Position numbers and translations under genes: made by a program. Of a DNA stretch of 64,000 nucleotides, positions 45,601-56,189 are shown in pieces. The stretch's first letter is position 1. Every line of letters begins with the position of its first letter. The notes beneath the pieces are model-generated. The model made no database searches. It worked only from the letters and a program-made list of their open reading frames with translations, and was not told the origin of the DNA. The DNA comes from Amoebophrya sp. A120. Its lineage: Eukaryota > Sar > Dinophyceae > Syndiniales > Amoebophryaceae. The DNA is taken from NCBI GenBank assembly GCA_905178155.1, contig CAJINV010000003.1, forward strand, positions 10,345,489-10,409,488, read 5' to 3'.

Positions 45601-48600
45601 ACGAAGAGAGCGAGTTCGACGACCACGGCGCAGACTGCGAGACGAGCGACGCCGAGAAAGATGCGAACGGAGACGTTTCATCTTCTGCATTAATGAAAAG
45701 CGCACCTCCTCGCAAAAAGAGCAAGCTGCCGGATGATATGGAGAAAACTAGAACTACATCAATTTGTGCGGGCAACAAGAGCGCCGGTACCGGATCTGCA
45801 GAAGCAAGTATGGCCGCGCCATCACGGAAGCCCTACGCAGGCCGGAGCAGTATATCGCTTGCGAAAATCTCGGGCCGTCGAGGCCGAGGACGGCATCTCC
45901 GGCTTCGACATCAAAGAGGCGAGTTCTTTGCAGAGGATTTACTGGAATGCAACTGCAAGTGCCCCCAAGAGTTGCTCAGGTATTTCCAGGCGGGGATCCG
46001 AGCGCGCGTCATCGCACAGACAATCATGAACCAGTGTTCCAGCCGGAGTCATGCAATTTTTGAAATCACTGTGGAAAGTAAAAAGCTCGGGAGCAGAGCA
46101 AAGCTGCAGCTGGTAGCAGACCCCCAGGAGTGTGTTTCTGTTCTTTTCATTTTGATCAAGTAAAGATAGCTTTTGATTCAAATATGCTTGATGTCGATGT
46201 CACGGTGTAATAAATTTGATTCACAATTGTCACGTCCTTTCTCCAAAAAATGGAAATCGAAATACGATCTGTACGAGTAGAAGCTAGGCGGGCCGCACCC
46301 GATCATATCAATCATTCGCATGTAGGTGGACCTTGCCGGGTCTGAGCGTCCTTTCGCTCGCGCTAATTCAACTGGAGTAACCGGCGACACTGGTGCGGTG
46401 ACTTGTACTAGCAGCTCCGCGATATCGTCTGCGACCAGCACACCTCGCGGAGAGCGTTTGCAGGAAACGGTGCAAATCAACACGTCCCTTTTCATCCTGC
46501 GGAAAGTCATCACCGCACTAGCTTCTGGGTCCAGGAACAAGCACATCCCTTTTCGAGAGAGTAAAGAATGACAAATATTTTTATATATTATAGCATCAGT
46601 CAACCACATCCATATCACATCGACAGTTCCTGTTCCAACTTGGCAGTTACGATAAGGATAAGCATATCGATGTCATCGTTTTTCCGAGTGGAGTTGTTGC
46701 ACATTGTCACTTTCGCACAATGATTGAAGAGTGCAGTTTTAGTTGTGGTAGCACGGACATACTCGATGAAACTCCAAAATGATAGGTAAGCTGACATGTC
46801 TGCTGCAACACGCAATCATCCAGGGGAATTCCAACACGATAATGCTTGCCTGTATTTCGCCGGCTCAGGAATATTTGCAAGAATCGCTGAGCACGCTCCA
46901 TTACGCCTCATTGTGCTCGCGATTGAAGACATACCCCTGCCGCAACGTGGACCCGAACCTACTGATGATTGACAGCTTGAAAAAGTTGCTGCTAAAGGCA
47001 CACAACTACATACGTGAAAAAGAGGACGGAAAACTGCCGCCCGCGCTGCTCGAGCTGTCCCCGGATGACGAAGACCAGCGGGAGGGTTTCGGGGAACAAA
47101 ACCAAGAGCTGGCAGCAACACTCACGGGCCTCCAACTGCAGCCGCTGGCAGCATCATCTGGAGGAGTCGCTATCTCTACTTCATCGGCGTTTGCTGGGCC
47201 GCATAGCTCGTCGACGCATAGCTCGTCGACGTATCTGGACATGTACACTACTAGTCAACAGAAGGGCAGCATGCAATCCCGTGCCACGGCGGGATTGAAC
47301 TATGGTACTACTGGGAGCGGACATAAAACAGCAGAAAAGCTCCTGCGTAATCGGTTTGCTGGAGCCTATTACACCGATACCGGCGTGGGTGGAGGGGGCG
47401 CGATAGGTTATCTGCGTCCTGGTGAAGAGTTGGGCTTCATGGAGGCTCTTGCTCCTGAGCAGAACTCGCACAACCTAGCCCCATCGGCTTCTAAAAGCGG
47501 TCATTCCTCTCGTTACTATCAATTTCCGGGAGGCCGCGAAAACTCCGGACTCGGATTGGGAGCAAGCACGGTTCAGGCATATGGATGCCCAGCTTCTTGT
47601 TCTTCCTCTGCAAAAAGGACTACGGATGCTCCAGGTGGAAACAACCTAGACCACGATAACTGCAACAGAAGTATAAATATGACTTTCGTAGCAAGTGTTT
47701 AATAGTTCTCGCAGGCTTCTTGTTGTAGGCTTGTGCAAATAAAGCAGATATTGATAGACGGCTGATGTAGAAGTAGAAGTGACTTGCCAAACACGACCGC
47801 TACACAGGATACACGAATATTGAATCCGAAGTGTATTATAATGGCAAAAAGTCGAATCAGGAGCGTCCCTGACCGCCGGATTTTCGGCTTAGAAGGCTCG
47901 CTGCGAAAAAAAAATGCCATATACTTACTTCGTTATATTATGTGCCGATGCCGGAGCCGGACAGCAAAAGAAATAACTTACGTACGCTTTCGCTTTCAGG
48001 TGGTGTCAGTGTGCGACGGCTGGCCCGGTGGTTTCATGCGCAAGACGATCTTTTCTATGGCATTAAAAAGCCCGACGTTTCAAAACCATCAGCAGATCTC
48101 CTCGAAAACGCGGTACGTAAGCATCTGGCTTCTTCCTCCAGAAGTGCTCATCAAGCGAGAGTAACTGAAAGCGACGAATTGAAGCACGACGAGGACGCCA
48201 GCGGCGAGACCGCGACTGCAACATCGCACAGCAGCACGACGAGGAAGAACCGGTCGAGTCTACTCTCAGGAACTGAAGAGGAAATGTTACGCAGGACGGC
48301 CGACCAAGATCAAGAACAAGATAGCGGAGGACAGGAAAAATCCAGTCACGAAAATCCAAATCTAGCAAGCCCAAGTTCCGATGTGCTGCGCAATAAACGT
48401 GGTGGCCTCTCATTTCCGATAGTTATGTCGCCCGTGTTTGAGGGCGAGAACGAGGACGCAGAGAGTGTTCTCGAAGCAGATCCTCCGAGGACCGCTTTTT
48501 CGACGAGCTTTGATCGTCCCCGCACACCCACCAGCACTCGAATGACCACACCTCCGATATCGGCGGCCACGGTGAGCTCTGCAAGCTCGTTGCGAGCCAG

Positions 48601-50514
48601 CAGACATTTAACGCAACGTGCGAACAGCTGCCGCCGTGGCGGGAAGATCATGGTTGCTGCAGACGTCGACCTTCAACAAGAAGTCTCACCCAAGCTGGCC
48701 GCAGGGGTTGTGGATATCAATAGTAGCAAGGGCGGCCCCTCGTCCTCCTCCTCGTGGTCAGGCGGAGCGACCTCGACTAGAGACCCGAGGCCAATAGACG
48801 GTATACGGAAGGTCGAAGCTGCCCGTCCCTCCGAACAAGAAGAGGACACAGCTTTCCGTAGAAGTCTATCTACGATGCGCAGGACGACAATGCCGACCAC
48901 GAACTCTTCCAGAGCGGCTTCGAAAGAGAAGACTGTGCCAGGAATACTCGGAGTTGCGGTTTTACCAGAATTATGCTCCACCAATGCCAATGCGAGAGCG
49001 AGTACGATTACGAGTGCTAGAAGAACAGATGCTACGACCCCTGCTGGAGCGCGCCCAAGTAGACCTTCAGGAAGCAAAACTGCATTAGCATCCATCTCAA
49101 GGCGGCGGAAAACGAAAACTTCCGCAGGCGATCCAGAAGCTAGCTGTAGTGCTGCTAGTACTGATGACACCGCGAACAATCAGAATCAACGCAATCGGCA
49201 TCGAAGTGACATTCCAAGTTCCATGGGTAGTGGCAGGCCCACGTCAGCCTCTGCAACTCGGAGCACCGTCTTACGACCTTCTCAAATGTTCAAGGTCGAG
49301 TTGCTTTCCCAACGTGTTGCTCCTTTTTTGCATGTTTGGGATGCAACATCCTTTTTGTTCTCGCGGATCGTGCTTCCGAGTAGATATTAGCTCGAGCAGG
49401 TCACGAACCCAATAAAAAGAGCCGAACGACGACCAAATTTGTTAGTCAGTGTTGAGGCTTCGCAGCACAGTAGCTATTCACTGTATCTGAGTCGGCTGGT
49501 GCAAAGCGCTGCTTTATCTCCTGGGCACTTCTAGACAAAACTGGCGGAAGTGCAGCCGGAAGGTCGAGTTATGTGATACATCTGCACGGAAAAGAAAGGC
49601 ATACCGAGGTGAGCCAGGGTAGCTGATGCCGTCATTGTCATTCACGGCCAAAAGAAAAATAAAAATAATTAAAATACTTTTGAGCTGCTTCACGTTAAGC
49701 ACCCCTGAGAAGGCCATACGTCTCCGACTTTCTCGACGGATTTTTGGCAGCCGACGACGACGACGAATTTTTGAACACGCGCTTGGACCAGTACCTCGCC
49801 GATACGCGACTGAGCACGGACAATCAAGCCATTCAGGCCAAGTCCTTCCTCGAAGACGACGTGGACCCCGCGCACGCGTTGAGCCTGCAGCGCGAGATTT
49901 TTGCAGGCGGCGATGTAGTTTTCGGAGGCGAGGTGATGTGCGAGCCTGCAGCGCCGTTATGGATGGAGCAGGAGCAAGGAGAAGGATGTCGTTCTTTCGA
50001 CGTAGCAGGATTAAAAGATATTGATACTCCTCCTTGTTTGGTCACTACCTTTAAGGGTTTTGACGCTCGGCATTTACCCGAAGTGGAAGACGCATTCGCT
50101 AGCATCAATGTCGCTCAAAAGAAGTACAGCGCGATCATGAGATCGAATCTCGCGAACGGCGCCCTTCGCGGTTCGCGGACGCAAGGAGGTAAGGAATTTC
50201 AGGACGACCAGGACGAGCACCCGAAATTTTTGAATTCCGGCCCTGTCTCGATTGACCGGTCTTGTGACGTTCAGCACCACCAGCAGCAGCTCCTGCAGAC
50301 GACGGTAAACACATCGCGGAACACAACAAGAAACCAATACCTCGCTGCCCCTGCGGCCAACGACGGTGGTGGAAAAAATGCAAACGGAACGTCGACCGGA
50401 GCACAGGCATATCCTGTAGTGTGTTCTCCTACGGCCGCGCATGCGTACGGTCAGAGCTGCAGCCCGGAACGAGCGGAGAACCTTCGTCTCGAAAATGAGC
50501 GCCTCTCCGAGCAG
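42623..50514 (+). CDS. Kinesin with N-terminal motor and large inserts
   Basis: A microtubule motor. Exons 42623-43041, 44058-44539, 45334-46112, 46326-46560, 46786-47670, 48000-49271 and 49724-50514 join with consistent phases to 1621 codons. Motor motifs in order: [10 protein letters not shown] (residues 7-16), [15 protein letters not shown], the P-loop GQTGSGKT (174-181), [14 protein letters not shown], switch I NQCSSRSH (to 540), switch II DLAGSER (562-568), then [14 protein letters not shown] and [11 protein letters not shown] (to about 686). The motor is roughly twice the usual 330-350 residues, because of low-complexity inserts after strand 1, after the P-loop helix and after IYDLL. 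The tail has Ser/Thr-rich and basic regions, then a helix ([13 protein letters not shown]). Introns 1, 2 and 6 are repeat elements; 3, 4 and 5 are GT-AG. The gene very probably continues past 50514. The subfamily is not assignable by eye. Confidence 0.9.
43042..44052 (+). mobile_element. 1.0 kb introner (kinesin intron 1)
   Basis: It begins TATGCCACAGAAAAAGATAG and ends TTCTTCCCCTCGATA. The flanks are GTCCT (43037-43041) and CTCCT (44053-44057). Excision gives [12 protein letters not shown], which matches the kinesin consensus at that position. Terminal complementarity is weak (about 13 of 22), so this is an old or different family. Confidence 0.7.
44540..45328 (+). mobile_element. 0.8 kb introner (kinesin intron 2)
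   Basis: It begins TATTATGTCGGCCTCCGC and ends GAGGCTTTCATA, flanked by GTGCA (44535-44539) and ATGCA (45329-45333). Excision joins NSSC to KTDEQPGE in frame. A GT-AG-like alternative (donor near 44571, acceptor at 45333) also keeps a frame, so the exact boundary is open. It contains the perfect 53-bp hairpin at 44772-44824. Confidence 0.6.
44772..44824. repeat. Perfect 25-bp inverted repeat with 3-nt loop
   Basis: The arm GATAGGGCTTCTAAAGTAGC plus CACGAC is followed three bases later by its exact reverse complement, ending at 44824. With 25 paired bases and a 3-nt loop this would form a very stable hairpin in DNA or pre-mRNA. It is inside kinesin intron 2. Confidence 0.95.
49272..49718 (+). 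mobile_element. Introner, family C (kinesin intron 6)
   Basis: It begins TACGACCTTCTCAAATG and ends CCCCTGAGAAGGCCATA; 13 of the first 14 or so bases fit the family C inverted repeat. CGTCT flanks both sides (49267-49271, 49719-49723). Excision reads [10 protein letters not shown] in frame. The word AAGGTCGAGTT occurs twice inside (about 49290 and 49562). Confidence 0.8.
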
Positions 50515-51695
50515 GTGAAGGAGCTGCAAGAGTTATATTGTGTAAAAGCGTATGATTATGCACCCAAGAGTTGTCACGCAGATCTAGCATAAGCTACTGT
50601 ACTACTCCTACCGCTCGTGCTTGCGAATGGATCGATGCGCTGCAAGTGTTTTGTCCCGCATCGGCATCGCCCTGCCGGTGGTGCGGTCCAGCCACAGCCT
50701 CCTCCGATATCAGGTGTGCAAAGGGAGAGGTTTGTGGTCCACCAATTAAGTATCGCTGGATCTTCCGTCGCAAAAAAGTGTGGTGCGAAACGGATTGGCC
50801 GCTGGATCATATTTTATGGTGCGGCGCCTTGGCCTTTCACGTCGGCGACTGGTCGTGGGTAGGTCCCAACGACTTTTACAGGCGGCCAGAAGTGCCCAGC
50901 TGCCTTTCCACCCCGCCGGGATATGCTTAGCCTGTGGCGCCGGGGGTGGTGACCATGACATGTGCAGGATGACGATGACCATGAATGATTCATGACACTG
51001 AAGATTTTGCGGCTCCCGCTCCCCGTGCAAGGAGTTCGCTACTGTTCGGCGGAACAAGTAGGGGTCGTGCCGCTTCTCAAGTACAAGTGAGTATGATGAT
51101 ACAGATGAACTAAGATTAACGGAAAGTGTTTGTGATTGTAGCAGGGCTACCACCACTACAGTTACAACACCCATGTTGCGGAAGATCCAAGTTAGTTGTG
51201 TGACATGCACCTGCAACGCTCAAAGCATTGCTTGATCTCTGTGCTTGCACTTCGCATCGACTTGCACAAAAACTTTTCCCCATCTTGATCTACTTGAACA
51301 TGGGTTGGCTACGTTTTTACTCAGTGTAATGGTCTCGAAGTTCGCTGGAAAATCGTATCAAGGCTGCTGAACTGATGGCCGCAAAATATGAAAGCCTTAG
51401 CTGGAACAAGTTCAACTGGAACGATTCGCGTCGCGAGGTCTGACTCTGGGTGGTTTTCAGCGTGAAAAACGTAAGTATCCAACTTCGCACTGCATGCGCA
51501 TAGAAACTATCTATCTTACAGCTACAAACTCAAATTCTGTCGGGCCACTCGCTAGAAGTGGCAGCAGTGCATATTTTTAAAGGGTCATGTGAACTGCCGC
51601 TGGACAGGGACTTTGCCTCTGCCCCGCCTTCTGTCGTAAGACAAGACTGGGCTTTGCATCGGATATTGCCAAATATGTACTCAAACAATCGACGG

Positions 51696-52130
51696 CAGTC
51701 CCCGGGCCCCTCATTGAATCCGCAAAAGGGAAAGCGCGCCGGCCGTGCCGATAATTCTTCAAATTTTGCGCCGCCGCCCATGCATTTTCTCGCGAGCAGA
51801 ATGACCCCAGCCGCGCGCTCGGATATTTTGGCACGGACCCAGCAATGGGGGCGCGGGGCTTTGACAATGGCAAAGCGTTCGCCTCTATCCGGATATTGTT
51901 TGCCGAACCAATATCATTCAACTTCAAACATCAATCGACCACGCCACTCGCTCCCCGGGCCCCTCATTGAATCCGCGAAATTGCGTCGGTCGCGCCAGTA
52001 ATTCCTAAGATTTTGCGCCGTCGCCCATTTTCTCGCCCGCGAGCAGAATGGCCCCAGCGCGCCCAGGTATTTTGGCGCGGATTCAATGGAGGCGCGGGGC
52101 TTTGAACATGGAGAAGCGTTTGCCTATATC
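51696..52130. repeat. Two diverged tandem copies of a ~250-bp GC-rich unit
   Basis: Both copies start GGGCCCCTCATTGAATCCGC (51703 and about 51956) and continue with AATTCTTCAAATTTTGCGCC-like, CGCGAGCAGAATG, ATATTTTGGC and GCGCGGGGCTTTGA words in the same order. Divergence is high, roughly a quarter of positions by eye. Confidence 0.75.
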
Positions 52131-52519
52131 CGACACAGCTTCCGCTTGTATTTGCTCCAGCTGAGCACGTCACACAAAATCGACCCTGGGAGACTCGGAC
52201 CCCGATAAAGTCAATGTGGGCGCGGTATTAACTACCTGCTATTCCTTCGATAGATTAAGATTTACCAAAAAGTTACTAAAAAATCTAAATCGGTACAGTA
52301 TATATGCTTCTCGCTGCAACAGGTAGCTACTCACGTTTTCTTTCGGCAACCGCAACCCGACCGAAAAAAAACACAGCAAAAACAAGAAGTCCATTTGAAG
52401 CGGCGCGCCGTTGCCTGCGGTTCCCGGGCAGCTTTCGCTATGCGGTCGGGATCTGGGTTTTGGTCGAGCACCAGCCTGAAGGAAAAGGCTTCCCGTTGAC
52501 TATGGCGACTGCCGCTGCG

Positions 52520-53427
52520 ACAAGTTGAGTCAATGAATTGCTACTCCACTCTGACTCTAGATACAAGGCCGCAGCTTATGTCGCGCAGTGGGAGGGTGAG
52601 CGAGTGGACAGGGGGGAAAGAAAAACGCCAGAGGATGGGCAAGGGAAAAGATTTCTGAGGCAGGGCGGGGCCAAGCATCTGCGCCGCTTCTAGTTGAAAG
52701 AACCAAGGCGGAGCGCCATGGCGCCCGTGGTAGTTCCCGTCGTTGTGCGACCGCGAGGACCCCGCCCGCATTGGGCGCGCGCCCGAGGCGGCAAGCCTTA
52801 GGCCCAACAGCGCAAAGGCAAAGCGCGGCAGCGGGCGGGCCCCAGTGGACGGGGGAAGGAAGCAGGAGAACAGCCCGCGCCATGCGCGGCGCCTGCGCGC
52901 GACGCCCTGGCCGCGCGTTTGCTGTGTGAGCGGCCCGTCCGTGCCGCCTGCCGGTGCGCCGGCCCTGCCCCTGCGCGCCTTCATGCTCTCCCGTCCATCT
53001 CCCGCGCGCAGCCTTGCAGGACAGGGGCGCGCTCCTGGGGCCCCTGCCGCGCGTGAGGGTAGAGGACGGGCGCCGGGGCGGGGCATTCATTGTTTTCCAG
53101 GCGCTTGGGCCCACCAACCTCCCCCCGCACCCCCCGGACAACTATGGCTCCCCACGCGCTGGCCCGCACGCAATCTGTTCCGCTCCCGCCTTCCCTCGCG
53201 CGCAGCCAGCCCCCAAGACAGAAACGGCGGACGGTGGCGCCCTCCTACCGCCCCCCCGCGAACAGGGGGGGGGGCGTCGGGGGAGGGTGGTGGGCAGCTG
53301 CCCGCCTCCCCGCCTGGTGTTAGTTGGGGCGCGGTGGGTCTGCCCCGTGGGCCGATGCTTCCCGGCTTCTTTCCCCTTGCCCCGCGCCCGCCTTCCCCGT
53401 GCTTCCCGCTTTCCCCGTGCTTCCCGC
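52520..53427. other. GC-rich block left of gap
   Basis: Strongly GC-rich sequence with long open frames on both strands and in several phases. These are a composition effect; none carries a domain or a credible start and splice context. It resembles the GC-rich element bodies elsewhere in the window but its ends are not defined. Confidence 0.5.
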
Positions 53428-53842
53428 NNNNNNNNNNNNNNNNNNNNNNNNNNNNNNNNNNNNNNNNNNNNNNNNNNNNNNNNNNNNNNNNNNNNNNNNN
53501 NNNNNNNNNNNNNNNNNNNNNNNNNNNNNNNNNNNNNNNNNNNNNNNNNNNNNNNNNNNNNNNNNNNNNNNNNNNNNNNNNNNNNNNNNNNNNNNNNNNN
53601 NNNNNNNNNNNNNNNNNNNNNNNNNNNNNNNNNNNNNNNNNNNNNNNNNNNNNNNNNNNNNNNNNNNNNNNNNNNNNNNNNNNNNNNNNNNNNNNNNNNN
53701 NNNNNNNNNNNNNNNNNNNNNNNNNNNNNNNNNNNNNNNNNNNNNNNNNNNNNNNNNNNNNNNNNNNNNNNNNNNNNNNNNNNNNNNNNNNNNNNNNNNN
53801 NNNNNNNNNNNNNNNNNNNNNNNNNNNNNNNNNNNNNNNNNN
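53428..53842. other. Assembly gap (415 N)
   Basis: A run of 415 N. The left side ends in TTCCCCGTGCTTCCCG repeats and the right side begins a long repeat array, so the gap is probably a collapsed tandem repeat. Confidence 0.99.
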
Positions 53843-53849
53843 GCCCCCC

Positions 53850-54530
53850 GCTTTCAAAGCTGCAAAAACGGGGGAAGCGGTATCTTTGGAAGGTTGTTGC
53901 GAAATATTTTCTGGCCAGAATATTTTTCGAGGGCTGCAAAATATTTCGGCTTGCGAAGTATTTTGACTTGCGAAGTTTTTATTTTGGCTTGCAAAATATT
54001 CCGACTTGCGAAATAATTCGACTGGTGAAATTTTTTGGCTTGCGAAATCTTTTGCGTTGCAAAATATTTCGAGTTGCGAAATATCTTGAGTCGCGAAATG
54101 TTTTGCGTTGCAGAGTATTTTTTCGGGTTGGGAAATATTTGAAGTCGTGGCAAAACGTTTTGCGTTGCAAAATAGTCGGGAGTTCGGCGATGGGAATTGG
54201 GCGACGAAGGTTGGCAATCCAGCGATGGGAGTTGGGAGCCCGTGCGTTCTGCTCTCCCCGTGCCCTCCGCCTTCAGAGCTGCAAAAACGGGGGAAGCGGT
54301 TTCTTCGGGGGGTTGTTGCGAAATATTTTCTGGTCAGAATATTCTCCGAGGGTTGAGAAATATTCTGAGTTGCAAAATATTCCGACTTCCAAAATATTTC
54401 GACTTGTAAAATATTTTGCGTTGCAAAATATTTCGAGTTGCGAAATATTTTGCGTTGCAGAGTATTTTGATTCGCAAAATATTGCGAGTTGCAAAATATT
54501 TCGCGTTGCAAAATAGTTGGGCGATGGGCA
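53850..54530. repeat. Higher-order array of ~16-bp GCAAAATATTTCG words
   Basis: The basic unit is variants of TTGCGAAATATTTTGCG about every 15-17 bases. A longer period of roughly 420 bases is visible: AGCTGCAAAAACGGGGGAAG, GTTGTTGCGAAATATTTTCT and TCAGAATATT-type blocks occur at about 53861 and 54281. The array abuts the second assembly gap. Confidence 0.9.
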
Positions 54531-54680
54531 TTGGGCGATGAAAGTTGGGAGCTGGGCGATGGGGTTTGGGAAGTGGGCGACGGGAGTTGGGGGCTAAGCG
54601 ATGGGGGTGGTGGCGAGTTTGGCGGTGGGATATGCGAATTGGGCGATGGGAGTTGGGCGGTGGGCGGTGAGCGATTTCGC
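54520..54680. repeat. GGGCGATGGGAGTTGGGA-type repeat
   Basis: About ten degenerate copies of TGGGCGATGGGAGTT follow the preceding array directly, in a G-rich strand. A single earlier set is at about 54180-54240, between the two longer periods. Confidence 0.85.
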
Positions 54681-54689
54681 AAGTCGCGG

Positions 54690-55560
54690 AATTTTTGGGA
54701 AGTTTGAAAATTGTAGAAAAATTTTCGGCGTGGATGATTTTCCTCCCCGTCGCAAAGTTTTAACTCACGCCGCTCAGCAATAGGAGTTATAGATGGATAC
54801 CTGGCTCATATGTTGAGCAGACTCAATGGAGTGTTTTCCTACTCGTGCTAAATAAAGATACAGCCTCCGCGCCTGCTGCTGCGCAGCGGGCTCTGTGCAT
54901 CGGCCTTGTTCCGGCAGAGTCCTGCGGCCTCTTCCTCGCTACCGGTTGCCTGCCCCCGCTCTGCAGCAGTCGTGTGCGAATGGCCGCGGGGAACAAGGCT
55001 GGCGGGGCTCCCTCATCTTTCCCCGCCCCCACCTGCCGCCAAAAAGTAGCTGCTTGCTAGCCGCTGGCCGCGTGGAACCTCGCGGGGCCGCTCTACTTGC
55101 CGCTCCCTCGCCAGCGCCGCCGCTGCTCGCCTGCCGCACACACAGACCGCGCTCGGCTTTACTGTGGTGCACATCATGAGCGATTGCGTGTACGCATTAA
55201 TTTTAATACGCGCGCACACCGGGCCCAACTGGCACCAAGCAGTTTTTTTCTCCTAGGTTTAGGTTTAGGTAGGCCGCCACCGCCGCCGGCACGGGATGGC
55301 TGTCGACGCGACCGCCTCACCTTCGATCCGCGCCACCACCCTCATCTGCTGCTCGAGATCGATCCAGAAAGGGTGTAGTTTAGGTGTCAGGGTTTAGGAA
55401 CCAATTTTAATACGCGCGCGCACACAAAAATAGACGCAATAGATTCGCAAGCGCGCGCTACGCATCTTGACCGACTACGTTGTCTGCTTTTATTGTCTCA
55501 TTGTCATTCTTTATCGTTGATATGAAGCTTTTTTTTTGTTCGAGTAGTAATACTTATCTT
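54690..55560. other. GC-rich then AT-rich, no gene recognised
   Basis: About 54850-55380 is GC-rich without a supportable gene. ATTTTAATACGCGCGC occurs twice (about 55200 and 55402), and TTTAGGTTTAGG-like words lie at 55254-55267. After 55440 the sequence becomes AT-rich and leads into a CAG acceptor at 55599. Confidence 0.4.
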
Positions 55561-55599
55561 TGAATTTGAAGATGGTTATTCTAACAAACTCCTTTGCAG

Positions 55600-56106
55600 G
55601 TGAAGTCAGCTCTGGAGGTGTGGGCTCACCAGCGAAGAGACGAAGCAGTGGCCTTGAAAAAGGAGGTACAAGACCTGAAGAAAAAAAAGTTTATGATGCT
55701 GGCTATGCTGAAAACGAAAAGCCCAGGTGGAGGATCGACACGTCAGAATTGATCAGATTATGAAGAGGGAAATCGAAGTCTGCTATATTCGCTGATACAG
55801 ACGCGCTGCAGAAGTATGACTATCTTCTGACGCAATTTTACTTTTATGATTATTTTGTAGGATGAATACTAGTGATAGAAAGAAATTAGAAATAGACCTA
55901 GACCCAAACCATAAGGAAAACTCAATGTCGATGTAAAATCTATAATGGTCTCCTGCCGCTGTTTATTTCCTTTCTGTTCCCTTTCGCAGCACCTTGACTA
56001 GCCACGTGACTCTGAGTACTGAACTTACACAACATAATAAAGTCGAGCTGAAGAATGATAATCTTCGAGAGTTCAGCGACGCCAACGCTGTCTACTGTAC
56101 ATCATA
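55600..56106 (+). CDS. Coiled-coil exons, probably kinesin tail
   Basis: Exon 55600-55688 follows TTTGCAG and reads VKSALEVWAHQRRDEAVALK then KEVQDLKK. It ends at a GTTTATG donor. In matching phase the next exon begins at 55990 after TTTCGCAG and reads TLTSHVTLSTELTQHNKVEL then NDNLREFSDAN. Both are heptad-rich. The upstream phase fits the kinesin exon ending at 50514 (LSEQ) or the RRE candidate at about 51437. The frame closes near 56106, so another intron probably begins before that. A separate gene is possible. Confidence 0.5.
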
Positions 56107-56153
56107 AGACTTACTTTAAGTTTAAGTTGAGTGGGGTGACAATTGGAGCAACT

Positions 56154-56183
56154 ACGACTAACTCGGATCTCCGAGTTAGTCGT
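56154..56183. repeat. 13-bp perfect inverted repeat, third copy nearby
   Basis: ACGACTAACTCGG, a 4-base spacer, then CCGAGTTAGTCGT. A further direct copy, CGACTAACTCGG, lies at about 56211. No terminal flank duplication was seen. Confidence 0.85.
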
Positions 56184-56189
56184 GTGGCC

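Larger units (their letters stand above)
50515..55599. other. Long intron or intergenic stretch with possible kinesin exons
   Basis: CAG precedes GTGAAG at both 50515 and 55600, so a single 5.1 kb GT-AG intron would keep phase. Short exon-like pieces also lie inside. One is at about 50985-51080 (MIHDTEDFAAPAPRARSS, then a GTGAGT donor). One is at about 51142-51190 after a TTGTAG acceptor (QGYHHYSYNTHVAEDP). One is at about 51337-51443 (ENRIKAAELMAAKYESLSWN, ending DSRREV and TGA, or splicing at GAG/GTCTGA). The rest is GC-rich repeats and a 415-base gap. Confidence 0.4.

Noticed and set aside
52743-54682. Long frames across the second gap on both strands
   Set aside because: They run through 415 N and repeat arrays, so continuity is an artefact.
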